Shown one piece after another: positions 41,154 through 49,517 of a stretch of DNA of 49,517 bases. The first letter of the stretch is position 1; every line of letters begins with the position of its first letter. The stretch is from an uncultured Prevotellaceae bacterium (GTDB lineage: Bacteria; Bacteroidota; Bacteroidia; Bacteroidales; Bacteroidaceae). A model generated the notes under the pieces. The model worked only from the letters and a program-made list of their open reading frames with translations, searched no databases and was not told where the DNA came from. Position numbers and translations under genes: made by a program. The stretch is from the NCBI GenBank assembly GCA_900318115.1, contig ONJJ01000023.1:1-49517 (forward strand). The letters run 5' to 3'.

Positions 41154-44100
41154 ATGAAGAGCCTGAATAGTTACCTCAAGAAGAACTTACGCACGGCATT
41201 GCGCATGGGCGCGGTGGCTGTGCTGTTTTTTGCAAGCATTGCCTCTGCCGTTGCTGGTCCCATCACGCGGGAGCAGGCGCAGGACCGGGCACAAGCATTC
41301 CTGAAGAACAAACGGGGCGCGCAGCGGCTGACACCCGTCACGCGCGGCGCACGTCTGGCTCCGCGCCACCGGCAGCCTGCCACGGGTACGGACCTCTACT
41401 ACGTGTTCGACCGCGGCACGGACGAGGGCTTCGTCATCGTCTCGGGCGACGACCAGACGCCTGCCGTGCTGGGCTACACCGACGCCGGCAGCTTCGACTA
41501 CAGTGCCATCCCCGATAACATGCGCGAGTGGCTGGATAACTACGCCCAACAGATTGCCGACGTGCAGCAGGCGGGTTACACAGCCAGCGAGCTGCCCGTG
41601 GCTGCACTGAAGACCCATGACCCCATCGACGTGCTGGTGGAGACCCGCTGGAACCAAGGGCCCCCCTACAACCTGCTGTGTCCCGACTATTTCCGGACGG
41701 GAAGGAGTGTGACGGGCTGCGTGGCAACGGCCATGGCACAGGTGTTGTACTACCATCGTGCCAACGCTCCGCGGGAGCTGTTGGACGAAATACCGGACTA
41801 CACCGTGGAAGACTCCCACGAGACCTACGGCGACTTTCACGTGAAGGGCTATCCCGCAGGCTCGCCCATCGACTGGGACAACATGCAACCGACCTACAAC
41901 GCCAACTCCACTCCGCAGCAACGACGTGCCGTGGCTGAGCTGATGAGCTACTGCGGCACGGCGGTGAGGATGATGTACACCAGCAGCAGCAGCGGTGCCT
42001 ACAGCAGCGATGTGCCGGATGCGCTGAAGAAATATTTCGGCTATCCCTCCACCTGTCGTGCCGTGAACCACTCAGACGTGAGCGAGGAGAAGTTTGACGA
42101 GTCGGTGTATGCCGAGCTCGCCAAGGGCGACCCTGTGTACCTCAGCGGCAGCAATGGCTCGGGAGGCCATGCCTTCGTCTGCGACGGATATGACGGCAAC
42201 CTCTGCTACCACATCAACTGGGGCTGGGGTGGCGGCAGCGACGGCTACTTCCTGCTGGCGAACTTGAAACCCGGCTCGCCGGGCATAGGAGGTTCACCTG
42301 GCGGATACAGCGACGGGCAGACGGCCATCGTGGGTATGCACCTGGATGACTGGAGGTCGAAGACGCTGACGTTCAGCGATAGCCGTGTGCGCGCTGTGGC
42401 AGTGGAGAAATGGGACACCGACGGCGATGGCAAAGTGAGCTACGGCGAGGCCGCTGCCGTGATGGACCTGGGCGATGCGTTCAAAGGTGTGACCCTGCGC
42501 ACGTTCAACGAGCTGTACTGGTTCACGGGGTTGAAAGAAGTGCCGGCCGATGCCTTTGCGGGCTGCACCAGCATGACAGCCATCCGCCTGCCCAAGGGGC
42601 TGAGGCGCATCGGCGATCGCGCGTTCGACGGATGCACGGCACTGAAGACCGTGGAGATGCCGGCGGGTCTGCAGCAGGTGGGCGAAGCCGCCTTCCGCGG
42701 TTGTGCCAAGTTGGTGAACTTCGCCTTGCCGACGAGTGTGGACGTCCTCGGCGCCAGCGCCCTGGAAGGCTGCAAGGCGCTGACAGCACTGACGCTGCCC
42801 GCAGCCCTGAAGAGCATCGGCGACCGCGCACTGGCGGGGTGTACGAAGCTGGCGAGCGTGACCTTCGAGAGCCTGCAGCCGCAGGGTGTGGAGACGGGCA
42901 AGGACCTTTTCGACGGCGTGGATCTGGCAGCAACACGACTGGCTGTGGCCGAGGGCAACGATGACTTTTTCCGCGCCACGGCTCCCTGGAATGCCTTCGG
43001 CAACATGACGACGGAGCGCAACCTGGCCAGTGGCAAGGTGGTGGCCCCGGCAGAGGAACAAGTGGTATATCTCTATAACGTAGGCACACAGCGCTACCTC
43101 GCCGCCGGCGAGGCGTCGGACGTGCAGGGAACGGTCAGTGCAGTGCCCATGCGCTTCCGCCTGGGACACACCGAGGCCATGCCGGACGGCACCTACTACC
43201 TCATCGCCGAGGAGATCAGCGGCGCCAGTCATTACTTCTACCGCCTGAACACCAGCAGCGAGGTGGGCTCGGGCGTGAAAGCCACCTTCCTCAACGGCAA
43301 CGGCACACGCATCAGCGCCCGCGACATGAGCGCATGGTGGAACGTGCAGGAGGTGAGCAAAGGTGTGTACACGCTGCAGACCCCTGCCGAAGCTAAGGGC
43401 TACGCCGAGGGCGAGTTCCTGGGCACCGACCGCAACCACGCCACGAACTTTGCCTCGCCCACGGACGGCGTCTACAGCGACATCACCTACGAGGATAATC
43501 CCCAGAACTGCCAGTGGATGTTCATCGCCTACGACGAGACGGCTGCCGCCCGACACGCAGCAGCACTGGTGCTGGGCAACCTGCTGGCGATGGCTCCTGC
43601 GGAGCTGAATGTCAGCGCGGAGCAGGCCGTGTACGACAACATGGATGCCAGCGTGGAGGAACTGCAGTTGGCTCAGCAGCGCGTGCGCAAGAAATTGGGC
43701 CTCATCACCTTCGCCTCCGATGAGGTGCGACAGGTGTGCCTGGACTACTGGGACCTGAACTACGACGGCGAACTGACGGCCTACGAGATCGGCGGTGTGC
43801 CCGGCGTGTCCACGCGTTTCCAGAACTGTAAGATGACGAGTTTCGATGAGTTCCAGCACTTCAAGGGCGTCAAGTCCCTGCCCTCGCGCTCCTTCAGCGA
43901 ATGCCGCAGGCTGGAGTCCATCGTGCTGCCCGAGGCTGTCACCTCCGTCGGTAGCAAGGCGTTCCAGAACTGCACGTCGTTGCAGTCGGTGGAGTTGCCA
44001 GCCTACGTGGCGGAGATCGGCACTTCCGCCTTCAGCGGATGTTCCGCGCTACAGACGGTGCGCCTGCATGTGGTCAGTCCGGAATACATCGAGGTGGACG

Positions 44101-45947
44101 CCAGTGCGTTCGAGGACGTGGACCTTTCCCAGACCACGCTGTATGTGCCTCATGGCTCGCGCGAACTCTTTGCCGAGGCAGAGGTGTGGAAGGACTTCGG
44201 CTCTATTCGGGAGATGCGCTCCACCACACGCCCGAAGTTCTCGCAGTTCAACGTGAACGAGGACGGATACGTATATAATATAGGTACGCGAAAGTACATC
44301 AGCCGCGGTGAGGCATACGGCACACAGGCCGTGGTGGCACCGACGGGCATGATCTACCAGTTCAGACGCACCACGCTCAGTGGCAAGCCATGCTACTACC
44401 TCTACTCCGAGGAGACGGGCAGGGACAACAAGAACCTGTTCCGCTCTGAGGATGACTCGAAGGTGGGAAAAGGCATCCGCACCTGCTTCGTCGACGGCGG
44501 CAGCGACCGCCTGACAGACCGTAGTGCCTATTGGACCGTGGAATATGTGGAGGGCAACGACCCCTGCTTCACTATGCAGGTGCCTGCCTCGCTGAAGGCT
44601 GCGTATGTCGAGGGCGAGTACCTGGGCATCGATGTCAACCACGAAACCAATGCCGTCAGCGGCTCCACGCTGGGGCTGTACTGGGACGTGGTGCGCGAGG
44701 AGAACGAGGCGAACTGCCTCTGGGCATGGGTCAGCATGGCGGACGTGGAGGCTGCACAGCAGTTCGACCGCCAGGTGGCGCAACTGAAACGTTACCTGCA
44801 GTTGGCTGGCGAACGCGGCGTGGAGGCAGCAGAGGAGCAGGCGGTGTACGATAACCTCGACGCCACGCCTGCGGAGATCCGCGGAGCCCTGGATACCCTG
44901 TGCGCCAAGCTGCATCTCATCCGCTTCGACAGCGACGCTGCCAAGCGCGTCTGCATCAACAACTGGGACGAGGACATCGACGGCGAACTGAGCTACGAGG
45001 AGGCTGCTGCCGTGAAAGACCTGGGAGAGGTCTTCCGTGCCCAAACGGACATCGTGACGCTGGACGAGCTGCAGTACTTCACGGGGCTGACGGAGATACC
45101 TGAGAATGCCTTCCGGGGTTGCTCGAAGCTGCTGTCCATCTACATCCCCGCCGGGGTGCAGAAGCTCAACCATTACGCCTTCGCCACCACCCGCAATCTG
45201 AGGTATATGGTGCTGATGAATCCTACCACACGCGTGCAGACCGATGGCCTGGACATCTACGGCCAAGCCACGATCTTCGTGCCTAAGGTTTCCCTGACAG
45301 CTTATCGCGCGCATGAGTTCTGGTCATACTTCAACCTCGAGGAGTACACGGGCGTTCCCATCGTGATGGCCGACACCCTCAGCCGTGCCTACGGTGCAGG
45401 CAACAGCACGCTGACCTTCAGCGTGAAAGGTGCCCCCATCAATGGAACTCCCGAACTTGCTACGGAAATCAATTTGAAGACCGAGGTAGGTGAATACCCC
45501 ATCACCATTGAGGCCGGAAACGTCACCTCGCCTGGCGTGCAGTTCAAGAACGGTATCTACAAGGTGGTGCCTGCCATGTTGACCGTGACCGCCAAGAGCT
45601 ACAGCCGCCAACAGGGCGAGGAGAACCCCGAATTCGAGTACACCATCAAGGGATTCAAGAACAAGGAGACCGAGGAGGTGCTGACGAAGAAGCCTGTGGC
45701 CGTCTGCGAGGCGACCAAGGACAGCCCTGCCGGAAGGTATGAAATAACGTTCAGCGGCGCTGAGGCCGCGAACTACGATTTCGAGTACGTCAGCGGAAGG
45801 CTCGAAGTTACGGCACCGGACGGAGTGGGCACCATCCAGGAAGGCCAGGAGAGCCGGCAGCAATACTACGATCTCAGCGGACGTCCCGTGGTGCCCCGGC
45901 AGCGTGGCGTTTACGTCACTCGCGGCAAGCGTGTGAGCGTCCGGTAG
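41154..45947 (+). CDS. C10 cysteine peptidase with EF-hand/LRR/trefoil modules and MBG domains (second copy)
   Basis: The 1597-aa paralogue has the same domain order as its upstream neighbour. Cys189 ('RSVTGCVATAMAQ') and His339 ('GGHAFVCDGYDG') are the catalytic pair, 150 residues apart as in copy 1. EF-hand loops begin at Asp421, Asp867 and Asp1272, nearly the same positions as in copy 1. LRR blocks ('LPKGLRRIGDRAFDGC'), trefoils ('YLYNVGTQRYLAAGEASDVQ', 'YVYNIGTRKYISRGEAYGTQ'), MBG-like domains and the tail 'YYDLSGRPV' follow. The N-terminus (MKSLNSYLKKNLRTALRMGA...) is a longer signal peptide. ATG 41154 is chosen, with 41142 possible; 41097 is excluded by the promoter. The third copy begins 36 bp after its stop. 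Confidence 0.9.
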   Translation: MKSLNSYLKKNLRTALRMGAVAVLFFASIASAVAGPITREQAQDRAQAFLKNKRGAQRLTPVTRGARLAPRHRQPATGTDLYYVFDRGTDEGFVIVSGDDQTPAVLGYTDAGSFDYSAIPDNMREWLDNYAQQIADVQQAGYTASELPVAALKTHDPIDVLVETRWNQGPPYNLLCPDYFRTGRSVTGCVATAMAQVLYYHRANAPRELLDEIPDYTVEDSHETYGDFHVKGYPAGSPIDWDNMQPTYNANSTPQQRRAVAELMSYCGTAVRMMYTSSSSGAYSSDVPDALKKYFGYPSTCRAVNHSDVSEEKFDESVYAELAKGDPVYLSGSNGSGGHAFVCDGYDGNLCYHINWGWGGGSDGYFLLANLKPGSPGIGGSPGGYSDGQTAIVGMHLDDWRSKTLTFSDSRVRAVAVEKWDTDGDGKVSYGEAAAVMDLGDAFKGVTLRTFNELYWFTGLKEVPADAFAGCTSMTAIRLPKGLRRIGDRAFDGCTALKTVEMPAGLQQVGEAAFRGCAKLVNFALPTSVDVLGASALEGCKALTALTLPAALKSIGDRALAGCTKLASVTFESLQPQGVETGKDLFDGVDLAATRLAVAEGNDDFFRATAPWNAFGNMTTERNLASGKVVAPAEEQVVYLYNVGTQRYLAAGEASDVQGTVSAVPMRFRLGHTEAMPDGTYYLIAEEISGASHYFYRLNTSSEVGSGVKATFLNGNGTRISARDMSAWWNVQEVSKGVYTLQTPAEAKGYAEGEFLGTDRNHATNFASPTDGVYSDITYEDNPQNCQWMFIAYDETAAARHAAALVLGNLLAMAPAELNVSAEQAVYDNMDASVEELQLAQQRVRKKLGLITFASDEVRQVCLDYWDLNYDGELTAYEIGGVPGVSTRFQNCKMTSFDEFQHFKGVKSLPSRSFSECRRLESIVLPEAVTSVGSKAFQNCTSLQSVELPAYVAEIGTSAFSGCSALQTVRLHVVSPEYIEVDASAFEDVDLSQTTLYVPHGSRELFAEAEVWKDFGSIREMRSTTRPKFSQFNVNEDGYVYNIGTRKYISRGEAYGTQAVVAPTGMIYQFRRTTLSGKPCYYLYSEETGRDNKNLFRSEDDSKVGKGIRTCFVDGGSDRLTDRSAYWTVEYVEGNDPCFTMQVPASLKAAYVEGEYLGIDVNHETNAVSGSTLGLYWDVVREENEANCLWAWVSMADVEAAQQFDRQVAQLKRYLQLAGERGVEAAEEQAVYDNLDATPAEIRGALDTLCAKLHLIRFDSDAAKRVCINNWDEDIDGELSYEEAAAVKDLGEVFRAQTDIVTLDELQYFTGLTEIPENAFRGCSKLLSIYIPAGVQKLNHYAFATTRNLRYMVLMNPTTRVQTDGLDIYGQATIFVPKVSLTAYRAHEFWSYFNLEEYTGVPIVMADTLSRAYGAGNSTLTFSVKGAPINGTPELATEINLKTEVGEYPITIEAGNVTSPGVQFKNGIYKVVPAMLTVTAKSYSRQQGEENPEFEYTIKGFKNKETEEVLTKKPVAVCEATKDSPAGRYEITFSGAEAANYDFEYVSGRLEVTAPDGVGTIQEGQESRQQYYDLSGRPVVPRQRGVYVTRGKRVSVR

Positions 45948-45983
45948 TCAAAGAAAACAACAAACTAATCAAAAGCAAGGAAT

Positions 45984-48900
45984 ATGAAGAAGTACCTATT
46001 TGCTGCGTTGGCACTCGCGCTCACGATCAGTGCCAATGCCAACCCCATCACCCGGGAACAGGCACTGCAGCGTGCAGCGCAATTCCTGCAGGGGCGTGAG
46101 GGTGCCCAGCGACTGGCACCCGTGCAGAACCGCAAGCGCCTGTCGCCTCGGCACGGCGCACCCGCCAATGCCACGGACCTCTACTACGTCTTCGACCGCG
46201 GTACGGACGAGGGATTCATCATCGTCTCCGGCGACGACCGCACGGAACCTGTGTTGGGCTACTGCGACCAGGGCAGCTTCGACTACGACCGCCTGCCAGA
46301 TGCCATGAAGGAGTGGCTGGAAGGCTATGCCGAGGAACTGCGATACCTGCAGAGCGCACCCCGAGCCAAGGCGGCTGCAGCACTACCCACACACCCTGCA
46401 GTGGCTCCGCTGATGACCACCAAGTGGAACCAAGGAGACCCCTATAACTACTACAGTCCGGAATTCTTCAACCAAGGAAAGAGCGTCACCGGATGCGTGG
46501 CGACAGCACTGGCACAGGTCCTCTACTACAACAGAGCCAAGAGCACAAACGTGGTGCTGGAAGACATTCCTGCCTGGGACGGAGGAACGAAAGACCCCGA
46601 GACGGGAGAGGTGCTGCACAACGAAGGAGTGCCGGCGGGAACAGTCATTGACTGGGAGAACTGCCGCGACACATACTCTGGCAGCGAACCCCTGAAGGCA
46701 AAACAGGCGGTGGGAAAGCTCATGTATGTCGCCGGAGCCATGGTGAGGATGAACTTCACCAACAGCGGCTCGGGAGCTGTGACGGCCTACGCCGCCAGTT
46801 CCTGTATCAAGTACTTCGGCTACAATCCTGACTGCCGCGGCGTCTATCGCTCTAATATGTCTGCCGTAGAATTCGACGCTATCATCTATAATGAACTGGC
46901 CCACGGACGCGTGATGCAGATGGCTGGAGGGGGACACTCCTACTGCTGCGACGGCTACCACGGCGACCGCTACTACCACATCAACTGGGGCTGGGGCGGC
47001 GGTGGTCCCGACGGCTACTACCTTCTCTCCAAGTTGACTCCCGGCAGCGAGGGCATCGGCGGCAATGGCGGTTTCGGCTACAGCTCCGGTCTCTATGCTA
47101 TCATCAATATGGAGCCTGCTGACTTCGGTGAGAAGGCAGTTCTCTTCTCCGACGCCGCAGTGAAGAAAGTATGCGTGGAGCACTGGGACAAGAACGCCGA
47201 CGGCGAACTCAGCTTCGATGAGGCTGCCGATGTGACCGACCTCGGCACAGCATTCCAGGGATTGCGCATCAAGACCTTTAACGAGCTACGCTACTTCACC
47301 CGTTTGGGACTTATCGCCGACGAGGCTTTCATGGGATGCAGCGCTCTGACCTCCATCATCATTCCTGAGAACGTGCAGAGCATAGGCGCTCGCGCCTTCA
47401 GCGGATGCACCAAGATTACCTCCATCCAGCTGCCGACGGCCGTCACCGCCATCGGCGAGGCTGCCTTCAGCGGATGCACCAGGCTCGCTGAATTCAGCAT
47501 CAACGACGAGATTACCGTCATCGAACCACGCACCTTCCAAGGCTGTACCGCCCTCACCTCGATAAATATCCACGCAGGCATCAAGAGCATTGGCGAACAA
47601 GCCTTTGGAGGATGCACCAAGCTGAAGACCGTCAGCGTGGACAGCCAGGCTCCGCAGAACATCCAGCTGGGTGCCAACGTCTTCGAGGGACTGGATCTCA
47701 GCGGCGCCACCCTGAATGCCATGCAGGGTACCCGCGAGTTCTACGAGACGGCGGACCAGTGGAAGGAGTTCGGAAACCTGCACTTCGCACGTGTCATCGG
47801 CGAGGACAAGTTCATGGAACTCACTCCGGGACGGCCCGTATATCTCTGGAACGTGGGCAAGAAGAGTTACCTCGCTCAGGGCGAGATGAACAACTACCAG
47901 AACGTACTCAGCGAGGAGCCCATGCGTTTCATCATCTATGAAGGCGAGGAGGAGCAGGAAGGACTCTATTACATCTACTCGCCCGACGTCACCACGAACT
48001 ACAAGTACACCGGACGCCGCAGTGGAACGGCTGCCATCGGCGCCGACGTCAAGTACACCGTCGTCAACTCCAACCTTTCTACCAGCTGCTACTGGACCGT
48101 CAAGAAGGTGTCCGACGGCGTTTACACCTTCCAGGTGCCTGAGGGCTACAAGGATTACGACCCGGCTACCTACTTCGGCGTGCAGTTCGACCATGAGAAC
48201 CACTACCTCGAGGAGGGCAGCAGCACCATGGCTACCTACTACGATGTCCCCTATGAAGGGCATGAGGAGGATTGCCAGTGGATGTTCGTGGACTACCTTG
48301 AGACCTACGGCGTTTACGATGCTGCACTCAAGTTGGAAGAACTGCTGAAGACGGCCGTGGCAAAGGGAGTGGACGTCAAGCGTGAGCAGCGCGTCCTGGA
48401 CGACCTCACCGCCACCTATGACGATGTGATGAACGCTCAGGTATCCGTCCGCAAGAAACTGGGATTCATCACCACCGACGAGGAGACGCTAATGAACATC
48501 TGTCTCGAAAACTGGGACCTCGACGGCGACGGCGAGTTCAGCCAGTCGGAGGCGGAGATGATAACCTCCCTCAGTAATAAGTTCGCCAATCTGGGCAAGG
48601 TCAAGGACTTCAGCATCATCAAGTACTTCTCCAACCTGACCACACTCCCCAGCAATGCTTTCCAGGGCTGCAGTAGCATGGAGAAGATAGAGCTGCCCAC
48701 ATCGTTGACGACGCTCGACAAGCAGGCCTTCAAGGATTGCAAGAAACTGGTTTCCGTCACCCTGCCTGAGTACGTGGTGACCATTAACACAGGCGCCTTC
48801 GAAGGATGCTCGGGACTGCGCACGCTGACGATGACCAATCCGGAGCCGGAGACCATTGACGTGACGTTGTCTGCCTTTACAGGACTGGGACTGGGACGCA

Positions 48901-49517
48901 TCACCCTGCAGGTGCCCATCGGGTGCAAGGAACGCTATGCCGCCCTGCAGCCCTGGAGCAAGTTCGGCGACATCGTGGAGGTGCGCACTCGCACTTATCC
49001 TAAGTACTCCCCCATCACCCTTAACACCGACGGATACCTCTACAACGTGGGCACACGCAAGTATCTCTGCGGCGGTGAAGCCTATGGCACTCAGGCTGTG
49101 GTAGGTAGCGAACCATATGTTTACCAGATCCGTCGTCAGGGAAGCATGGCAGCGGGTGTCTATTACCTCTACAGCAACGACACCCCGAACCAGAACCACC
49201 TCTTCTTCCGCTCGCAGACCGACAGCAAGGTGGGGAGTGGCATCAAGTCCTGCTTCATCGACGGTGCAGAAAGCCGCCTGAGCGACAAGAACGCTTGGTG
49301 GCAGTTCGCAGAGGTGGAGGGATTGGAGAACGTCTTCACCCTGCAGGTGCCAAAGACCATTACTGCAGACTACGTGCCGGAGGAATACCTCGGCATACAG
49401 ACTAATCATGAGACCAAGGCAGTCGACGATATCACGTGGGGAACCTATTGGGACATCCCCTACGAAGGCAATGAGCGCAACTGCCAGTGGGCATTCATCG
49501 CGCTGGCCGATGTGATG
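45984..49517 (+). CDS. C10 cysteine peptidase with EF-hand/LRR/trefoil modules (third copy, cut by window end)
   Basis: The frame is open from ATG 45984 to the last base (1178 codons, no stop), so the C-terminus is missing. The signal peptide is MKKYLFAALALALTISANA, then the 'NPITREQALQRAAQFLQ' propeptide. The catalytic pair is Cys171 ('KSVTGCVATALAQVLYYNRA') and His318 ('GGGHSYCCDGYHG'), then 'YHINWGWGGGGPDGYY'. EF-hand loops start at Asp402 ('DKNADGELSFDE') and Asp845 ('DLDGDGEFSQSE'), each followed by BspA LRRs and a trefoil ('YLYNVGTRKYLCGGEAYGTQ'). Closely spaced after copy 2 with no promoter between, so probably one transcript. Expected to continue with a third module, MBG domains and the tail. 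Confidence 0.9.
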   Translation, partial: MKKYLFAALALALTISANANPITREQALQRAAQFLQGREGAQRLAPVQNRKRLSPRHGAPANATDLYYVFDRGTDEGFIIVSGDDRTEPVLGYCDQGSFDYDRLPDAMKEWLEGYAEELRYLQSAPRAKAAAALPTHPAVAPLMTTKWNQGDPYNYYSPEFFNQGKSVTGCVATALAQVLYYNRAKSTNVVLEDIPAWDGGTKDPETGEVLHNEGVPAGTVIDWENCRDTYSGSEPLKAKQAVGKLMYVAGAMVRMNFTNSGSGAVTAYAASSCIKYFGYNPDCRGVYRSNMSAVEFDAIIYNELAHGRVMQMAGGGHSYCCDGYHGDRYYHINWGWGGGGPDGYYLLSKLTPGSEGIGGNGGFGYSSGLYAIINMEPADFGEKAVLFSDAAVKKVCVEHWDKNADGELSFDEAADVTDLGTAFQGLRIKTFNELRYFTRLGLIADEAFMGCSALTSIIIPENVQSIGARAFSGCTKITSIQLPTAVTAIGEAAFSGCTRLAEFSINDEITVIEPRTFQGCTALTSINIHAGIKSIGEQAFGGCTKLKTVSVDSQAPQNIQLGANVFEGLDLSGATLNAMQGTREFYETADQWKEFGNLHFARVIGEDKFMELTPGRPVYLWNVGKKSYLAQGEMNNYQNVLSEEPMRFIIYEGEEEQEGLYYIYSPDVTTNYKYTGRRSGTAAIGADVKYTVVNSNLSTSCYWTVKKVSDGVYTFQVPEGYKDYDPATYFGVQFDHENHYLEEGSSTMATYYDVPYEGHEEDCQWMFVDYLETYGVYDAALKLEELLKTAVAKGVDVKREQRVLDDLTATYDDVMNAQVSVRKKLGFITTDEETLMNICLENWDLDGDGEFSQSEAEMITSLSNKFANLGKVKDFSIIKYFSNLTTLPSNAFQGCSSMEKIELPTSLTTLDKQAFKDCKKLVSVTLPEYVVTINTGAFEGCSGLRTLTMTNPEPETIDVTLSAFTGLGLGRITLQVPIGCKERYAALQPWSKFGDIVEVRTRTYPKYSPITLNTDGYLYNVGTRKYLCGGEAYGTQAVVGSEPYVYQIRRQGSMAAGVYYLYSNDTPNQNHLFFRSQTDSKVGSGIKSCFIDGAESRLSDKNAWWQFAEVEGLENVFTLQVPKTITADYVPEEYLGIQTNHETKAVDDITWGTYWDIPYEGNERNCQWAFIALADVM

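Noticed and set aside
42294-43859. 521-codon minus-strand open frame in the second C10 gene
   Set aside because: Antisense to LRR and trefoil repeats; composition artefact.

Overview
The window looks like a chromosomal segment of a Prevotella-like member of the Bacteroidales. The evidence is Bacteroidetes-type promoters (TTTG, about 19-22 bp, TAnnTTTG), little use of Shine-Dalgarno sites, many lipid-free secreted proteins ending in a short 'YDLSGRxV...RGxYIxxGKKxxVK' tail, and families typical of Prevotellaceae (C10 peptidases, DUF4859, DUF6055-like, GH43/95/20/127). Coding DNA is GC-rich (estimated by eye). One AT-rich island lies at about 11.1-13.0 kb. No rRNA, tRNA or CRISPR array was recognised.

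Layout. 0.1-3.7 kb: a secreted CotH-kinase/ricin-like protein and a small outer-membrane barrel. 3.9-6.5 kb: mtnN, luxS and a Na+/alanine-type symporter, a methyl-cycle recycling and AI-2 cluster. 6.6-9.9 kb: a DUF2752 protein, a polytopic membrane protein, a secreted esterase and an Rpn/PD-(D/E)XK nuclease. 9.9-11.7 kb: a gene graveyard with a C-terminal gene fragment, a frameshifted BRO-N/antirepressor remnant, hairpin repeats and a possible group II intron scar. 11.4-14.8 kb: a promoter and a ~275-nt structured leader ahead of an AT-rich Ig/cohesin-like/dockerin protein, a cohesin-like protein and a 62-aa peptide. 14.9-15.3 kb: a G-rich 73-bp tandem repeat with G-quadruplex potential. 15.4-22.3 kb: secreted GH43, GH95 and GH20 enzymes. 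22.3-28.5 kb: mostly housekeeping genes (FecE-like ATPase, rhaM, minimal AraC regulator, SIMPL, AlbA_2, histidine phosphatase, 4'-phosphopantetheinyl transferase, DUF4332). 28.7-31.1 kb: GH127 beta-L-arabinofuranosidase. 31.3 kb to the end: a secreted-protein locus with a 121-aa tail protein overlapping a HExxH metallopeptidase, a DUF4859-repeat protein, and three tandem giant C10 cysteine peptidases built from EF-hand/BspA-LRR/beta-trefoil modules. The third peptidase runs off the window.

How the genes fit together. MtnN and LuxS act in sequence on S-adenosylhomocysteine. The glycosidases and RhaM suggest foraging on arabinose-, fucose/galactose-, rhamnose- and GlcNAc-containing glycans, although no SusC/SusD pair is present. 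The final 18 kb looks like an expanded surface or secreted proteolytic system.

The signals most worth follow-up are: (1) the triplicated C10/EF-hand/LRR/trefoil proteins with nested duplication; (2) 8-bp periodic repeat arrays in the leaders of three unrelated genes, one of which forms the whole leader up to and including the start codon; (3) the structured leader before the dockerin gene, with the composition break at the dockerin boundary; (4) the 73-bp G-quadruplex-prone minisatellite. All family assignments were made by reading the sequence; no database search was run.
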